In this document: in pieces, positions 1-5,943 of the stretch | Position numbering within the stretch: position 1 is the first letter of the stretch | How the letters are laid out: each line of letters opens with the position of its first letter | Assembly: GCA_009845505.1 (NCBI GenBank) | Contig: VXZL01000024.1 | Span: 1-7,451 of the forward strand | DNA: 7,451 nucleotides | From: Candidatus Poribacteria bacterium | GTDB lineage: Bacteria > Poribacteria > WGA-4E > WGA-3G | Reading direction: 5' to 3' | Position numbers and translations under genes: made by a program | The notes under the pieces: generated by a model | What the model was told of the DNA's origin: nothing | What the model saw: only the letters and a program-made list of their open reading frames with translations | Databases searched by the model: none

Positions 1-1
1 A

Positions 2-70
2 ATTATAACTTTCTACGAACCAGACCCACTACGATGGATTAATTTCAAAAGGAGAGGTAAGAATGTCTGA
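2..70 (+). CDS. C-terminal end of a probable DUF4258 toxin (partial at window edge)
   Basis: Only the last 22 codons are in the window; the gene begins upstream. The frame reads IITFYEPDPLRWINFKRRG and ends at TGA 68-70. The pattern ITxYEPDPxxW-x-FxRR matches the usual C-terminus of DUF4258 proteins, small putative RNase-like toxins. These are commonly encoded directly before a YgiT-type antitoxin, as here. The stop codon overlaps the antitoxin start by 8 bases (ATGTCTGA), which suggests translational coupling. The family call rests on a short tail plus the neighbour, so it is moderately secure. Activity cannot be judged because the catalytic part lies outside the window. Confidence 0.6.
   Translation: MITFYEPDPLRWINFKRRGKNV
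51..57 (+). promoter_or_regulatory. Ribosome binding site of the antitoxin gene
   Basis: GGAGAGG lies five bases before the ATG at 63, inside the last codons of the upstream toxin frame. It supports ATG 63 as the antitoxin start and coupled translation of the pair. Confidence 0.7.
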
Positions 71-311
71 TAACGCAGCCTGGAATGAAACGCTAATTGA
101 GAAGAACGTGACGTATTCTATTGAATTGGATGGTCAGTTTTTTCTGATTGAAAATGTCCCTGCTCGCGTCAACATTGAAACCGGCGAACAACATTTCTCT
201 CCAGAAACCGTTGAACGTTTACATCAAGCAGTTTGGAAACAGTGTCAGCCTGTTCGTACTATCCAGACCCCTGTATACGAGTATACCGACCTAACTGTTG
301 AAACGGATTGA
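63..311 (+). CDS. YgiT-type antitoxin lacking the zinc-finger cysteines
   Basis: This 82-residue cytosolic protein is the probable antitoxin partner of the DUF4258 protein that ends at 70. Residues 16-55 carry the recognisable YgiT-type core: VTYSIELDGQFFLIENVPARV, interrupted here only by family-typical changes, then TGEQHFSPETVERL. In ordinary members an N-terminal CxxC and a second CxxCGE bind zinc. Here the N-terminus has no cysteine and the second site reads NIETGE; the only cysteine is C61. It is therefore a zinc-less variant. The C-terminal TPVYEY is also typical of this group. There is no HTH domain after the core, unlike MqsA, so it may not bind DNA by itself. The start is fixed by a good ribosome binding site and the 8-base overlap with the toxin frame. 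The family is confident; the antitoxin role is inferred from gene pairing. Confidence 0.75.
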   Translation: MSDNAAWNETLIEKNVTYSIELDGQFFLIENVPARVNIETGEQHFSPETVERLHQAVWKQCQPVRTIQTPVYEYTDLTVETD

Positions 312-322
312 CGACATTTGGT

Positions 323-356
323 ACTTTCGCAAGAGGCGAAGTCGCACGGAGTGTGC
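323..356 (+). repeat. Two small adjacent hairpins after the antitoxin gene
   Basis: ACTTTCGC (323-330) can pair with GCGAAGT (336-342) with one bulged T and a five-base loop. GCAC (344-347) can pair with GTGC (353-356) around GGAGT. No T-run follows either one, so they are not convincing terminators. They may be a minor intergenic repeat or chance structure. Confidence 0.3.
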
Positions 357-373
357 TGAATTTGACTTAAAAT

Positions 374-407
374 GAAAAAAAGGGACGGTTATGCAAAGAC
401 CGTCCCT
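374..407 (-). terminator. Intrinsic terminator closing the minus-strand genes
   Basis: AGGGACGGT (381-389) and ACCGTCCCT (399-407) form a perfect 9-bp stem with a nine-base loop. Read on the minus strand, the stem is followed directly by a run of Ts (375-380 on the plus strand are As). This is a textbook Rho-independent terminator, lying 42 bases after the stop of the secreted-protein gene. On the plus strand a T-run (421-426) comes only 13 bases after the stem, so weaker termination of the toxin-antitoxin transcript is possible too. Confidence 0.85.
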
Positions 408-448
408 ATCTTAAGAAAGATTTTTTGAAGAAAAAAACTACGCAATCT

Positions 449-1375
449 TTACCGATCATCGGTTGGTGGAGAAGGCACAACAATCTCGGGTACATGTGGA
501 CGTTGCTCTTCGCCTTGCAACTCAATCAGGTACTTCCAACCATTTTCATTCGTCCCAGTCTTACCATCTTTATCCATTGCGTTGTAAATTTCAATCCAGT
601 TCTGCACATGAGGTACTTCGTTGATGTCCCAACCTGTTTGAAGGGTGCCATCTGAAATAGCGGCTAATTGTTCATCTTGTGTTTTGGTCGGATCGTTGAG
701 ACGTTCAAGATCGACATGACGAGATATGGAGACGTTTCCGCTCAAGACTCGTTTTGGTCCCTGTGGATTTCGGTGCCCCCAAATGCTGTCATCTACGTTG
801 CTCATTCGGTCAATAATTCTACTCACCGTTGTATCATCTGGCATCGCACCGTAAGTGAACCGAATTTGCCAATCTTGAAGATTAATACGACTTTTGGTCG
901 TATTGAAAAGTTCAATCAAAACACTATGGTGAAGTTTAACGATGGCGACCTCGTTAGAGTCTTTCGGTAATACAGTCGGATTCTCCCCTGTCCACCACAA
1001 TTCTTTAATCTTAATCCCAGTGGTTTCACCATCAACTAACTGCACCATGTGTTTGGGCTTGATATGGTGAATGACGAGAGCTTTAGAATGTGCTATAGAA
1101 TCTGTAGGTTTGAGCACCTCAATTGTCACACCCGTACCATCAGTCTCCTTTGCAGGCAAAGCACTCACAAGTCTCAAGGCTTCACCTCGGGTTAACCCTA
1201 AATCCTCAGAGACATCTAAAGTGAGTGTCTCGCCCCCATCAATATGCCTTGATGGTATATCTTTCGTTATAGCGTTTTGGGACATCTGTTGTGCTGAAGT
1301 CAACGGTGGAATATACAAACTTGACAACAATAGCGCAATGACACTAATTATCGAAAACAGATTTTTCGTTTTCAT
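449..1375 (-). CDS. Exported protein with a lamin-tail-like domain
   Basis: This 308-residue protein has a clear signal peptide: MKTKNLF, a hydrophobic core at about 8-27 and a likely cleavage after TSA (about residue 28). It should therefore be exported. Residues about 152-173 (VLIELFNTTKSRINLQDWQIRF) match the start of a lamin-tail domain, a small beta-sandwich often found in secreted bacterial proteins. The following part (IDRMSNVDDSIWG, then SDGTLQTGW at 241-249) recalls lamin-tail proteins that I associate with Poribacteria, though it is shorter. A second similar strand, WIEIYNAMD, occurs at 260-268, and the C-terminus is proline-rich. No catalytic motif is visible. The start has good support: GGAG and GAGG lie 4-10 bases before the ATG. 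It begins 62 bp after the nuclease stop and may be read through from the restriction-modification genes. Function unknown; surface adhesion or matrix binding is only a guess. Confidence 0.7.
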   Translation of the reverse strand: MKTKNLFSIISVIALLLSSLYIPPLTSAQQMSQNAITKDIPSRHIDGGETLTLDVSEDLGLTRGEALRLVSALPAKETDGTGVTIEVLKPTDSIAHSKALVIHHIKPKHMVQLVDGETTGIKIKELWWTGENPTVLPKDSNEVAIVKLHHSVLIELFNTTKSRINLQDWQIRFTYGAMPDDTTVSRIIDRMSNVDDSIWGHRNPQGPKRVLSGNVSISRHVDLERLNDPTKTQDEQLAAISDGTLQTGWDINEVPHVQNWIEIYNAMDKDGKTGTNENGWKYLIELQGEEQRPHVPEIVVPSPPTDDR

Positions 1376-1437
1376 GAGACCTCTTCTCCTTCAAAAGATA
1401 ATATCGTTCCGTAAAAACCTCACCCATAACTTGGCGT

Positions 1438-2034
1438 TTAACCAGATTCAGAATTTTCTGATTCATCATCTTCAAAACGTTTCAAGTACTCAATAGCTGT
1501 CTCTAAAATCGCTATGTTGTCTTTAAACCTACCCAAACCAGTATTACAACTGTCACAAATCCATTCGCGTCCCGATCCGGTGCTGTGGTCGTGATCAGCA
1601 ACAATTTTTGCAGTTACTTTTACGATTGTCCGCTTCTCACAAATAGGGCATATAAAAACACTTTGGTCTGATGGTCGCCTGTCATCCATTCTCCTACGTT
1701 CTGATGTTGGCATTTTTTCCCCATCAATAATTTTTCGACAGTCTTTACAACTTGGACGTGTTGTAGGTCTCCCTTTTGCATTTGTCTGATTTCTATCAAA
1801 CTCATTTTTGGGTTTCAGAATGTGACAGACGTTACAAATTTTAACCGCGTACTCTTCTCCTGTCTCACCAATATTTATAACTCGAAGAGAGCCAAATGGT
1901 GCTATGACCACTTCATTTTTCCCAATGAAATAGACCTGCGCGCCTTTTTCACAAATCGAATTGATTATACCAACAGAATTTTTGACGATTCCATTGATAG
2001 GTTGAGTAGCAATAACAAAATCATCAGGTTTCAT
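1438..2034 (-). CDS. HNH (beta-beta-alpha-metal) endonuclease, Hpy99I/endonuclease VII-like; probable type II restriction enzyme
   Basis: This 198-residue cytosolic nuclease should cut double-stranded DNA at the site protected by the adjacent methyltransferase. Residues 1-55 look like a small SH3-like beta barrel. Two Cys4 zinc sites follow: C67/C70 with C96/C99, and C129/C132 with C160/C163. The catalytic core is DHDHSTG (147-153), then REWICDSCNTGLGRFKDN (156-173). D147, H148 and N164 have the same spacing as the active-site Asp-His-Asn reported for Hpy99I (D148, H149, N165), and the length is close. Hpy99I cuts CGWCG; whether this protein does cannot be read from sequence. The gene overlaps the methyltransferase by 11 bases (2024-2034) and lacks a clear ribosome binding site, so its translation is probably coupled to that gene. 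The methyltransferase comes first, which would protect the host. An orphan or homing-like nuclease is possible but less likely. Confidence 0.85.
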   Translation of the reverse strand: MKPDDFVIATQPINGIVKNSVGIINSICEKGAQVYFIGKNEVVIAPFGSLRVINIGETGEEYAVKICNVCHILKPKNEFDRNQTNAKGRPTTRPSCKDCRKIIDGEKMPTSERRRMDDRRPSDQSVFICPICEKRTIVKVTAKIVADHDHSTGSGREWICDSCNTGLGRFKDNIAILETAIEYLKRFEDDESENSESG

Positions 2035-2812
2035 ATTGTATCTCTAAGCCAAGCGTCTCTATTCGTTCATTAGCGATAGCAATGTACTCCTCGGAAATAT
2101 CAATACCTATAAATCTCCGTCCGTGTACAAGTGCCATCTTGCCTGTTGTACCGCTGCCACACATGGGGTCAAAGACAACATCCCCGGGATCTGTCCAAGA
2201 CAAAATATGATCCTCTGCTAACCTTTCTGGGAAAACAGCAGGATGTTTGAAAGCAATCTTATCAGTGGTTGTGCCACCGTACCCAACAGCATAAGACCAG
2301 ATGTTAGTGCGGGTCTTTTCCTTTTTCAGTTCCTTGAGCACCTTCTTGTTTACGCCGTCAGACTTTTTGTTATAGACAAGCATTTCCTTCCCGTGTCTGA
2401 CAGTTTTAGTTTTCAGCGGATTGAATATATTAGGACTACCCTTCGACAAAACAAACATAAATTCATGGCAGTTCGTGTAAGCGTTGCTTCGCATAAAGGG
2501 CGTATTCTTTTTCTGATAGATCATCACATCGTGCATCTGAAAACCTATCTCTTGAAAAAATATCCCTTGTCTGAAACTAGTAAGGGTACGTCCGCCATTA
2601 ATTTTGTCGCCGACTACCCAAACAACGACTCCACCAGGCTTTGTCACCCTGTACAATTGCTTTGCGATATTCTCAAAATCAAATGAGTAGCCCTTATAGT
2701 CTCGAAGATTGTCATAAGGTGGAGAGGTCACAGTCAAATCGACAACTTCCTTATCCATGTTAGACATAAATTCGACACAATCTCCAACAAAAAACCCCTG
2801 TTTTACCGCCAT
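2024..2812 (-). CDS. Beta-class site-specific DNA amino-methyltransferase (N4-cytosine or N6-adenine)
   Basis: This 262-residue enzyme transfers a methyl group from S-adenosylmethionine to an exocyclic amino group of DNA. The catalytic motif IV is TSPPY (29-33), followed much later by the SAM-binding motif I FDPMCGSGTTG (214-224) and GIDIS (236-240). IV before I, with the target-recognition region between (about 100-185, rich in lysine), is the beta-class order. SPPY is commoner in N4-cytosine enzymes, whereas N6-adenine enzymes usually have DPPY, so m4C is favoured but not proven. HPAVFPE (190-196) is also typical. ATG 2812 is chosen because GGAGG (2818-2822) lies five bases before it. The upstream in-frame ATG at 2824 has no ribosome binding site and contains this GGAGG within its own codons. 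It forms a restriction-modification pair with the overlapping downstream nuclease. Confidence 0.92.
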   Translation of the reverse strand: MAVKQGFFVGDCVEFMSNMDKEVVDLTVTSPPYDNLRDYKGYSFDFENIAKQLYRVTKPGGVVVWVVGDKINGGRTLTSFRQGIFFQEIGFQMHDVMIYQKKNTPFMRSNAYTNCHEFMFVLSKGSPNIFNPLKTKTVRHGKEMLVYNKKSDGVNKKVLKELKKEKTRTNIWSYAVGYGGTTTDKIAFKHPAVFPERLAEDHILSWTDPGDVVFDPMCGSGTTGKMALVHGRRFIGIDISEEYIAIANERIETLGLEIQYET

Positions 2813-2834
2813 TTTTTCCTCCATAAAAATTGGG

Positions 2835-2863
2835 TTGACATTCTATGGCGAGCAGAATAAAAT
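2835..2863 (+). promoter_or_regulatory. Promoter-like element pointing away from the methyltransferase
   Basis: TTGACA (2835-2840), a 17-base spacer and TAAAAT (2858-2863) closely match a sigma-70 promoter on the plus strand. No plus-strand gene follows. If active, it would make a short RNA towards the inverted repeat at 2913-2936, or antisense RNA into the dehydrogenase gene. The DNA is A+T-rich, so chance is possible. Confidence 0.35.
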
Positions 2864-2887
2864 AGAAGTGCCAACATAAAATGACAA
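2859..2887 (-). promoter_or_regulatory. Candidate promoter of the restriction-modification genes
   Basis: On the minus strand TTGTCA (2882-2887) is followed after 17 bases by TATTTT (2859-2864), placing a start about 40 bases before the methyltransferase ATG. Its -10 box overlaps the -10 of the plus-strand element at 2835-2863, so the two could not be used together. A second minus-strand candidate is TTGACA (2968-2973), 17 bases, TGGAAT (2945-2950). Neither is proven. Confidence 0.35.
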
Positions 2888-2912
2888 AACTCACTCAGTT
2901 CATTTGGTTGGT

Positions 2913-2936
2913 AAGGGGTGACCGACATCACCCCTT
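2913..2936. repeat. Perfect 9-bp inverted repeat (hairpin or operator)
   Basis: AAGGGGTGA and TCACCCCTT flank the six bases CCGACA. It could end transcripts: on the plus strand CTCTTAATATT follows; on the minus strand it lies 78 bases after the dehydrogenase stop but has no T-run. Alternatively it sits just beyond the TGGAAT -10 candidate (2945-2950) and could be an operator or a 5' leader hairpin for the restriction-modification genes. The structure is certain; the role is not. Confidence 0.55.
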
Positions 2937-3013
2937 CTCTTAATATTCCACACCTTTTCAACTTTTTTGTCAAGAAAAAAGAGACATTCGCTTCCTATAT
3001 TTTGGGACAGAAA

Positions 3014-3820
3014 CTATTCAAGAATACGCGCCATCCGCTCACGAATCCATGCCTTGTGTTCAGGGTGCGTGTGAATATAGAAAGTGCCGTTCTGTATAGC
3101 ATTATAGACCTGTTCCGCTACCTCTGCAGGCGACAATCCAGCTTCCATCTCGGCGCGGGTATTCCGGGAACCACCGATCACTATATCACGCGATTTCTCC
3201 ACTGGATTTTGCAATGTGTCCGGTCGGTTCCGAGCAGATTCCAAAATCCCCGTGCGAACCCATCCGGGACACAACACATGTACTTGAATATTCGCGCCTT
3301 TCTGTGCCAATTCATCAGCGAGGGTCTCCGAAAGTACGACGACCCCGTGTTTACTCACCTTGTAGATGCCTTCGCCACTGCCTCCCACCAAACCCAAGAT
3401 AGAGGCAGTGTTCACAATATGACACTCGTCCCCTTGTGCGAGCATGCGCGGCACAAACGACCGGATGCCGTGAATCACGCCCCATAGATTAACGCCTAAC
3501 ACCCACTCCCAATCGGCGAGGGTATGCTCCCAGACAGGACGACTACAGACGACCCCTGCATTGTTGCAAAGGATATGCACCGCACCGAAAGTGTCCAGTG
3601 TCTGCACAGCAAGATTTTCGACATCATCGGGATTTGAGACATCCGTTTTGACAGAGAGAACCGTCGCACCTTTAGTCCTTAAATCCGACGCAAGTTCGGC
3701 TAACGGTTCCGTCTCAACATCGGCGAGAACGACTTTCATACCTTCCGCAGCAAACCGTTCCGCCAATCCTTTCCCAACGCCGCTCGCTGCACCCGTAATA
3801 ACGGAAACCATATTCTGCAT
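3014..3820 (-). CDS. Classical short-chain dehydrogenase/reductase (SDR)
   Basis: This 268-residue Rossmann-fold oxidoreductase is cytosolic and has the usual length for classical SDRs. Visible motifs are the nucleotide loop TGAASGVG (9-16), NNAG (86-89), structural Asn N111 in VNLWG, catalytic Ser S140 in NTAS, and YKVSK with Y153 and K157; PGWVRT follows near 185-190. An acidic residue after the second strand (D34 in VLADV) favours NAD(H) over NADP(H). The substrate cannot be told. ATG 3820 is used here, five bases after the DUF169 stop. An in-frame TTG at 3829 overlaps that stop by four bases (TTGA), lies just after a GCGGA and would add three residues (MKV); it is a real alternative. The spacing places it in one transcript with the DUF169 and radical SAM genes, so it may act on the same pathway. 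Confidence 0.92.
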   Translation of the reverse strand: MQNMVSVITGAASGVGKGLAERFAAEGMKVVLADVETEPLAELASDLRTKGATVLSVKTDVSNPDDVENLAVQTLDTFGAVHILCNNAGVVCSRPVWEHTLADWEWVLGVNLWGVIHGIRSFVPRMLAQGDECHIVNTASILGLVGGSGEGIYKVSKHGVVVLSETLADELAQKGANIQVHVLCPGWVRTGILESARNRPDTLQNPVEKSRDIVIGGSRNTRAEMEAGLSPAEVAEQVYNAIQNGTFYIHTHPEHKAWIRERMARILE

Positions 3821-3825
3821 GACTT

Positions 3826-4512
3826 TCAAATTTCCGCTTGACGTTGTTGATGGTATTCTTCTAACGCCTGATTCGCATTCACAATCGTCTCTAATTTCTC
3901 AATGAGCGCGTCGATGTGTTTACCCGGAAAAGCGAAGTAGAAATCATCGTCAGAAAGTGCGGTATAGACGCGGTTGCCGATACACCCTAAACTACTTGCA
4001 CCTCGACCCGATTGTAGCACAGCAGGAATCACAGCACAGGTCGGTCTGCCCATGACCCCGTTTTCAGTGCCGATACCCGCAGCAGTCGCGGCTTCTGCTA
4101 AAAGCATCATCTGTCTCGGCGTCCCAGAGATAATAACGACATCCGGTGTGCCAGATGCATCTGCTAACGGGGCATAGACCGCACTCTGGAAAGGGTCTTC
4201 GCGTCGCGGAATACCGGGGACCTCCTCCATAGAAATGTAGCCGAGTTCGCCCATCAGTCCGAGGGTGTTTTGAAGTTCTTCGGCTTGTGTGGGTGGGAGT
4301 TCAACGTTGTGGGTATAACATCCGATTGGACAATTGTAGTGGTCGGATGCTTCGGTATAGAAGGTTCTGCCTTCTGCGGCGCGTCGCCAATAGGTGCAGC
4401 CGGAGGCTTCAACTTTCTCGGTTTGTGGAACATTATCAGGGCGTGTTTCGTGGAATGTTATCGCAACAGGCGCAGTTTCCAAATTGAGGAGCTGCTGGAT
4501 TTGATCTGACAT
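3826..4512 (-). CDS. DUF169 family protein (COG2043-like)
   Basis: This 228-residue cytosolic protein belongs to the DUF169 family, whose biochemical role I do not know. Family marks are APVAITF (14-20), the cysteine pair CPIGC (61-65), GRPTCAVIPAV (155-165), SSLGCIGNRVYTALSDDDFYFAFPG (173-197, the most diagnostic block) and a terminal AN-x6-H helix (213-221). Conserved cysteines C39, C61, C65, C159 and C177 could bind a metal or cluster; this is inference. No signal peptide or membrane segment is seen. ATG 4512 has AAAGG at a good distance. It lies 23 bp after the recoded end of the radical SAM gene and is nearly joined to the SDR gene, so it is the middle gene of a probable three-gene operon. 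Confidence 0.9.
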   Translation of the reverse strand: MSDQIQQLLNLETAPVAITFHETRPDNVPQTEKVEASGCTYWRRAAEGRTFYTEASDHYNCPIGCYTHNVELPPTQAEELQNTLGLMGELGYISMEEVPGIPRREDPFQSAVYAPLADASGTPDVVIISGTPRQMMLLAEAATAAGIGTENGVMGRPTCAVIPAVLQSGRGASSLGCIGNRVYTALSDDDFYFAFPGKHIDALIEKLETIVNANQALEEYHQQRQAEI

Positions 4513-4535
4513 TTTTTTCCTTTATAAGATGAATG

Positions 4536-5936
4536 CTAAATGTGAATCGGAGCAAACTGCCCTTCGGTGGGTTCTGCTCAGCAGAACCACGCTTCAGTGA
4601 TCCGAGGCGCGGATTGATGCTGATTATGGCACGACGGAACGTCCCGACTACCCTGCATATCGGCAGCGAGTGTCCATATCCGATAAAAGGTGTCAAGGGC
4701 ATCTACACCGGCGCGCGCGTCGTTTTCAACGAGGGCATTGACAGTCTTATGAAGCTCATCCATTCGCGGATCCGGGTGTGCCCACACGTAACTGAAGGCG
4801 GCTTCATCAAGTTCGAGTGAAAGTTTTTGCGTCTCGGAACGGTTGAGTAGATATGAACCTGGTGGAATTAGCAACCGAACGGCATACTGTACCGGGTCCA
4901 CGTGATAAACAAGACGGTGCGTATCAACAAATTGGAGGATTTCAAGATAGTCGTCTAAGGCAGTCCACGGCGTGAACGGCACCCATGTCGGACGTAGCGC
5001 GATCCCGGCTCCGTGAACGATGTCAATCGCTTCCGCTACATCGGCGCGTGTATGCTGCTTCTCCAAAATTGTCAACACCTGTTCGCTAAGCGATTCCACA
5101 GCAGAGATAATAAACCGGCATCCAAGTTGTGCGAATTCTGGAAACAGTGCTCTATTTTTCAGAATGTGTTCAATCTTGGTTGTAAAATCGAAGGTAAGAC
5201 TCGGAAAAGCTTCGTGTATTGCGCGGAGAATGCGGAGTCCGTGCGTCGGACCGTTGAGAAAATCCGGGTCCCCGAATGTAATATGCGCAGCCCCTTCTAC
5301 CACCTGTTCGCGTATCTCAGCGAGCACCGTGTCGCGTTGTACAGCAAAAAACCTACCTTCATAAACCGGAGGTATCGGGCAGTGTGTGCAGAGATGCTTG
5401 CATCCGTGCGTTGTTTCTGTATACCCGACCGTTCGCACCTCGCCGTTATTTTCAAATTGCGCGTACATCTCCAGGGACGGCAGTTCCGCAATCGGGAAAC
5501 CGACTTCCTGTGTTTCAGTCCCTTTCCCATCAACAAAAGATTGCATCAGCGCAATAAGTTGTGTTGATGCTTCACCACGGATACAAAAATCCACGCCGTG
5601 CGAAAGCAGGTAGTCTGCATTGAGTTTAGCGTAAAGTCCGTACATGCAGATAGAGACATCTGGATTGACTTCTCGGATACGGGGCAAGAGATGAACGCCG
5701 AGTCGCAGTGCCGTATGCATCGGCACAGAGATCCCGATGAAACGTGCACGCGCAACCTTTTCAAGGTCCAACGGTTCCACAGCAATGTCAATCACATCAG
5801 GAACAAACCCCGCTGCTTCAAGAGCGCGAAGGGGACGGGTTAGCCCAATGGGTCGGTGTCCGAGTTCGTAGCAGGATATTAAGAGGACTGCACCAGGGGC
5901 GTGCATCGCTGAGGGGGTTAGCGTTTCCCTTCTCAT
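4536..5936 (-). CDS. CUAEP-tail radical SAM selenoprotein (B12-binding-type N-terminus), UGA read as selenocysteine
   Basis: The protein has 466 residues including selenocysteine U453. Residues about 15-135 form a Rossmann-like cobalamin-binding-type domain (LISCYELGHRPIGL, then GISVPMHTALRLG at 68-80) without a DxHxxG motif. The radical SAM part follows, with C179-x3-C183-x2-C186 (HGCKHLCTHC) holding a 4Fe-4S cluster and a TIM-barrel region to about 360. Standard translation stops at TGA 4578-4580. The same frame continues to TAG 4536-4538 and gives WFCUAEPTEGQFAPIHI. The WFC[U/C]AEP ending is the hallmark of the CUAEP/CCAEP-tail radical SAM (seleno)protein family, so the TGA is read here as selenocysteine. 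The Cys-Sec pair is probably redox-active; the reaction is unknown. ATG 5936 is chosen because a promoter ends seven bases before it; ATG 5906 is the alternative. DUF169 and SDR genes follow in the same transcript. Confidence 0.88.
4548..4588 (-). promoter_or_regulatory. SECIS-like RNA structures around the selenocysteine codon
   Basis: Two alternative structures can be drawn on the minus-strand RNA. First, 4570-4588 is a perfect 19-base palindrome (GGTTCTGCTGAGCAGAACC) with the UGA as its three-base loop. Second, downstream of the codon, GAGCA (4579-4575) pairs with UGCUC (4554-4550). AAC (4573-4571) then pairs with GUU (4557-4555), and CC with GG closes a small apical loop. Bacterial SECIS elements lie directly 3' of the UGA, so the second fits the known position. 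The pairing was drawn by eye without energy calculation. Confidence 0.5.
4578..4580 (-). other. In-frame UGA decoded as selenocysteine
   Basis: The TGA lies between TGC (Cys) and GCA GAA CCC (Ala-Glu-Pro), reproducing the family motif CUAEP, in which relatives have either Sec or Cys. The 13 following codons are open and end in TAG. Ending the gene at TGA would cut the tail in the middle of its conserved motif. Confidence 0.85.
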
Positions 5937-5943
5937 GTTAAAT

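Larger units (their letters stand above)
2813..3013. other. Non-coding gap between the restriction-modification genes and the dehydrogenase
   Basis: This 201-bp A+T-rich stretch holds no convincing gene. It contains three promoter-like elements, the inverted repeat at 2913-2936 and a weak A/T hairpin, CTTTTTT (2962-2968) with AAAAAAG (2975-2981). It marks the junction between the A+T-richer accessory part and the more G+C-rich metabolic cluster. Confidence 0.6.

Noticed and set aside
416..438. A/T-rich hairpin (T6 and A7 runs) as a second terminator
   Set aside because: It has no G+C stem; the neighbouring hairpin at 381-407 explains termination.
2813..2824. Methyltransferase start at ATG 2824
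   Set aside because: It has no ribosome binding site, while the GGAGG inside its first codons is ideally placed for ATG 2812.
2918..3487. Plus-strand open frame of 189 codons after a promoter-like element
   Set aside because: It is mostly antisense to the SDR gene and its protein has no recognisable domain or ribosome binding site.
4578..4580. TGA as a true stop, nonsense mutation or sequencing error
   Set aside because: The codons on both sides reproduce WFC-U-AEP exactly and the frame stays open to a TAG; a random mutation at just this motif position is unlikely.
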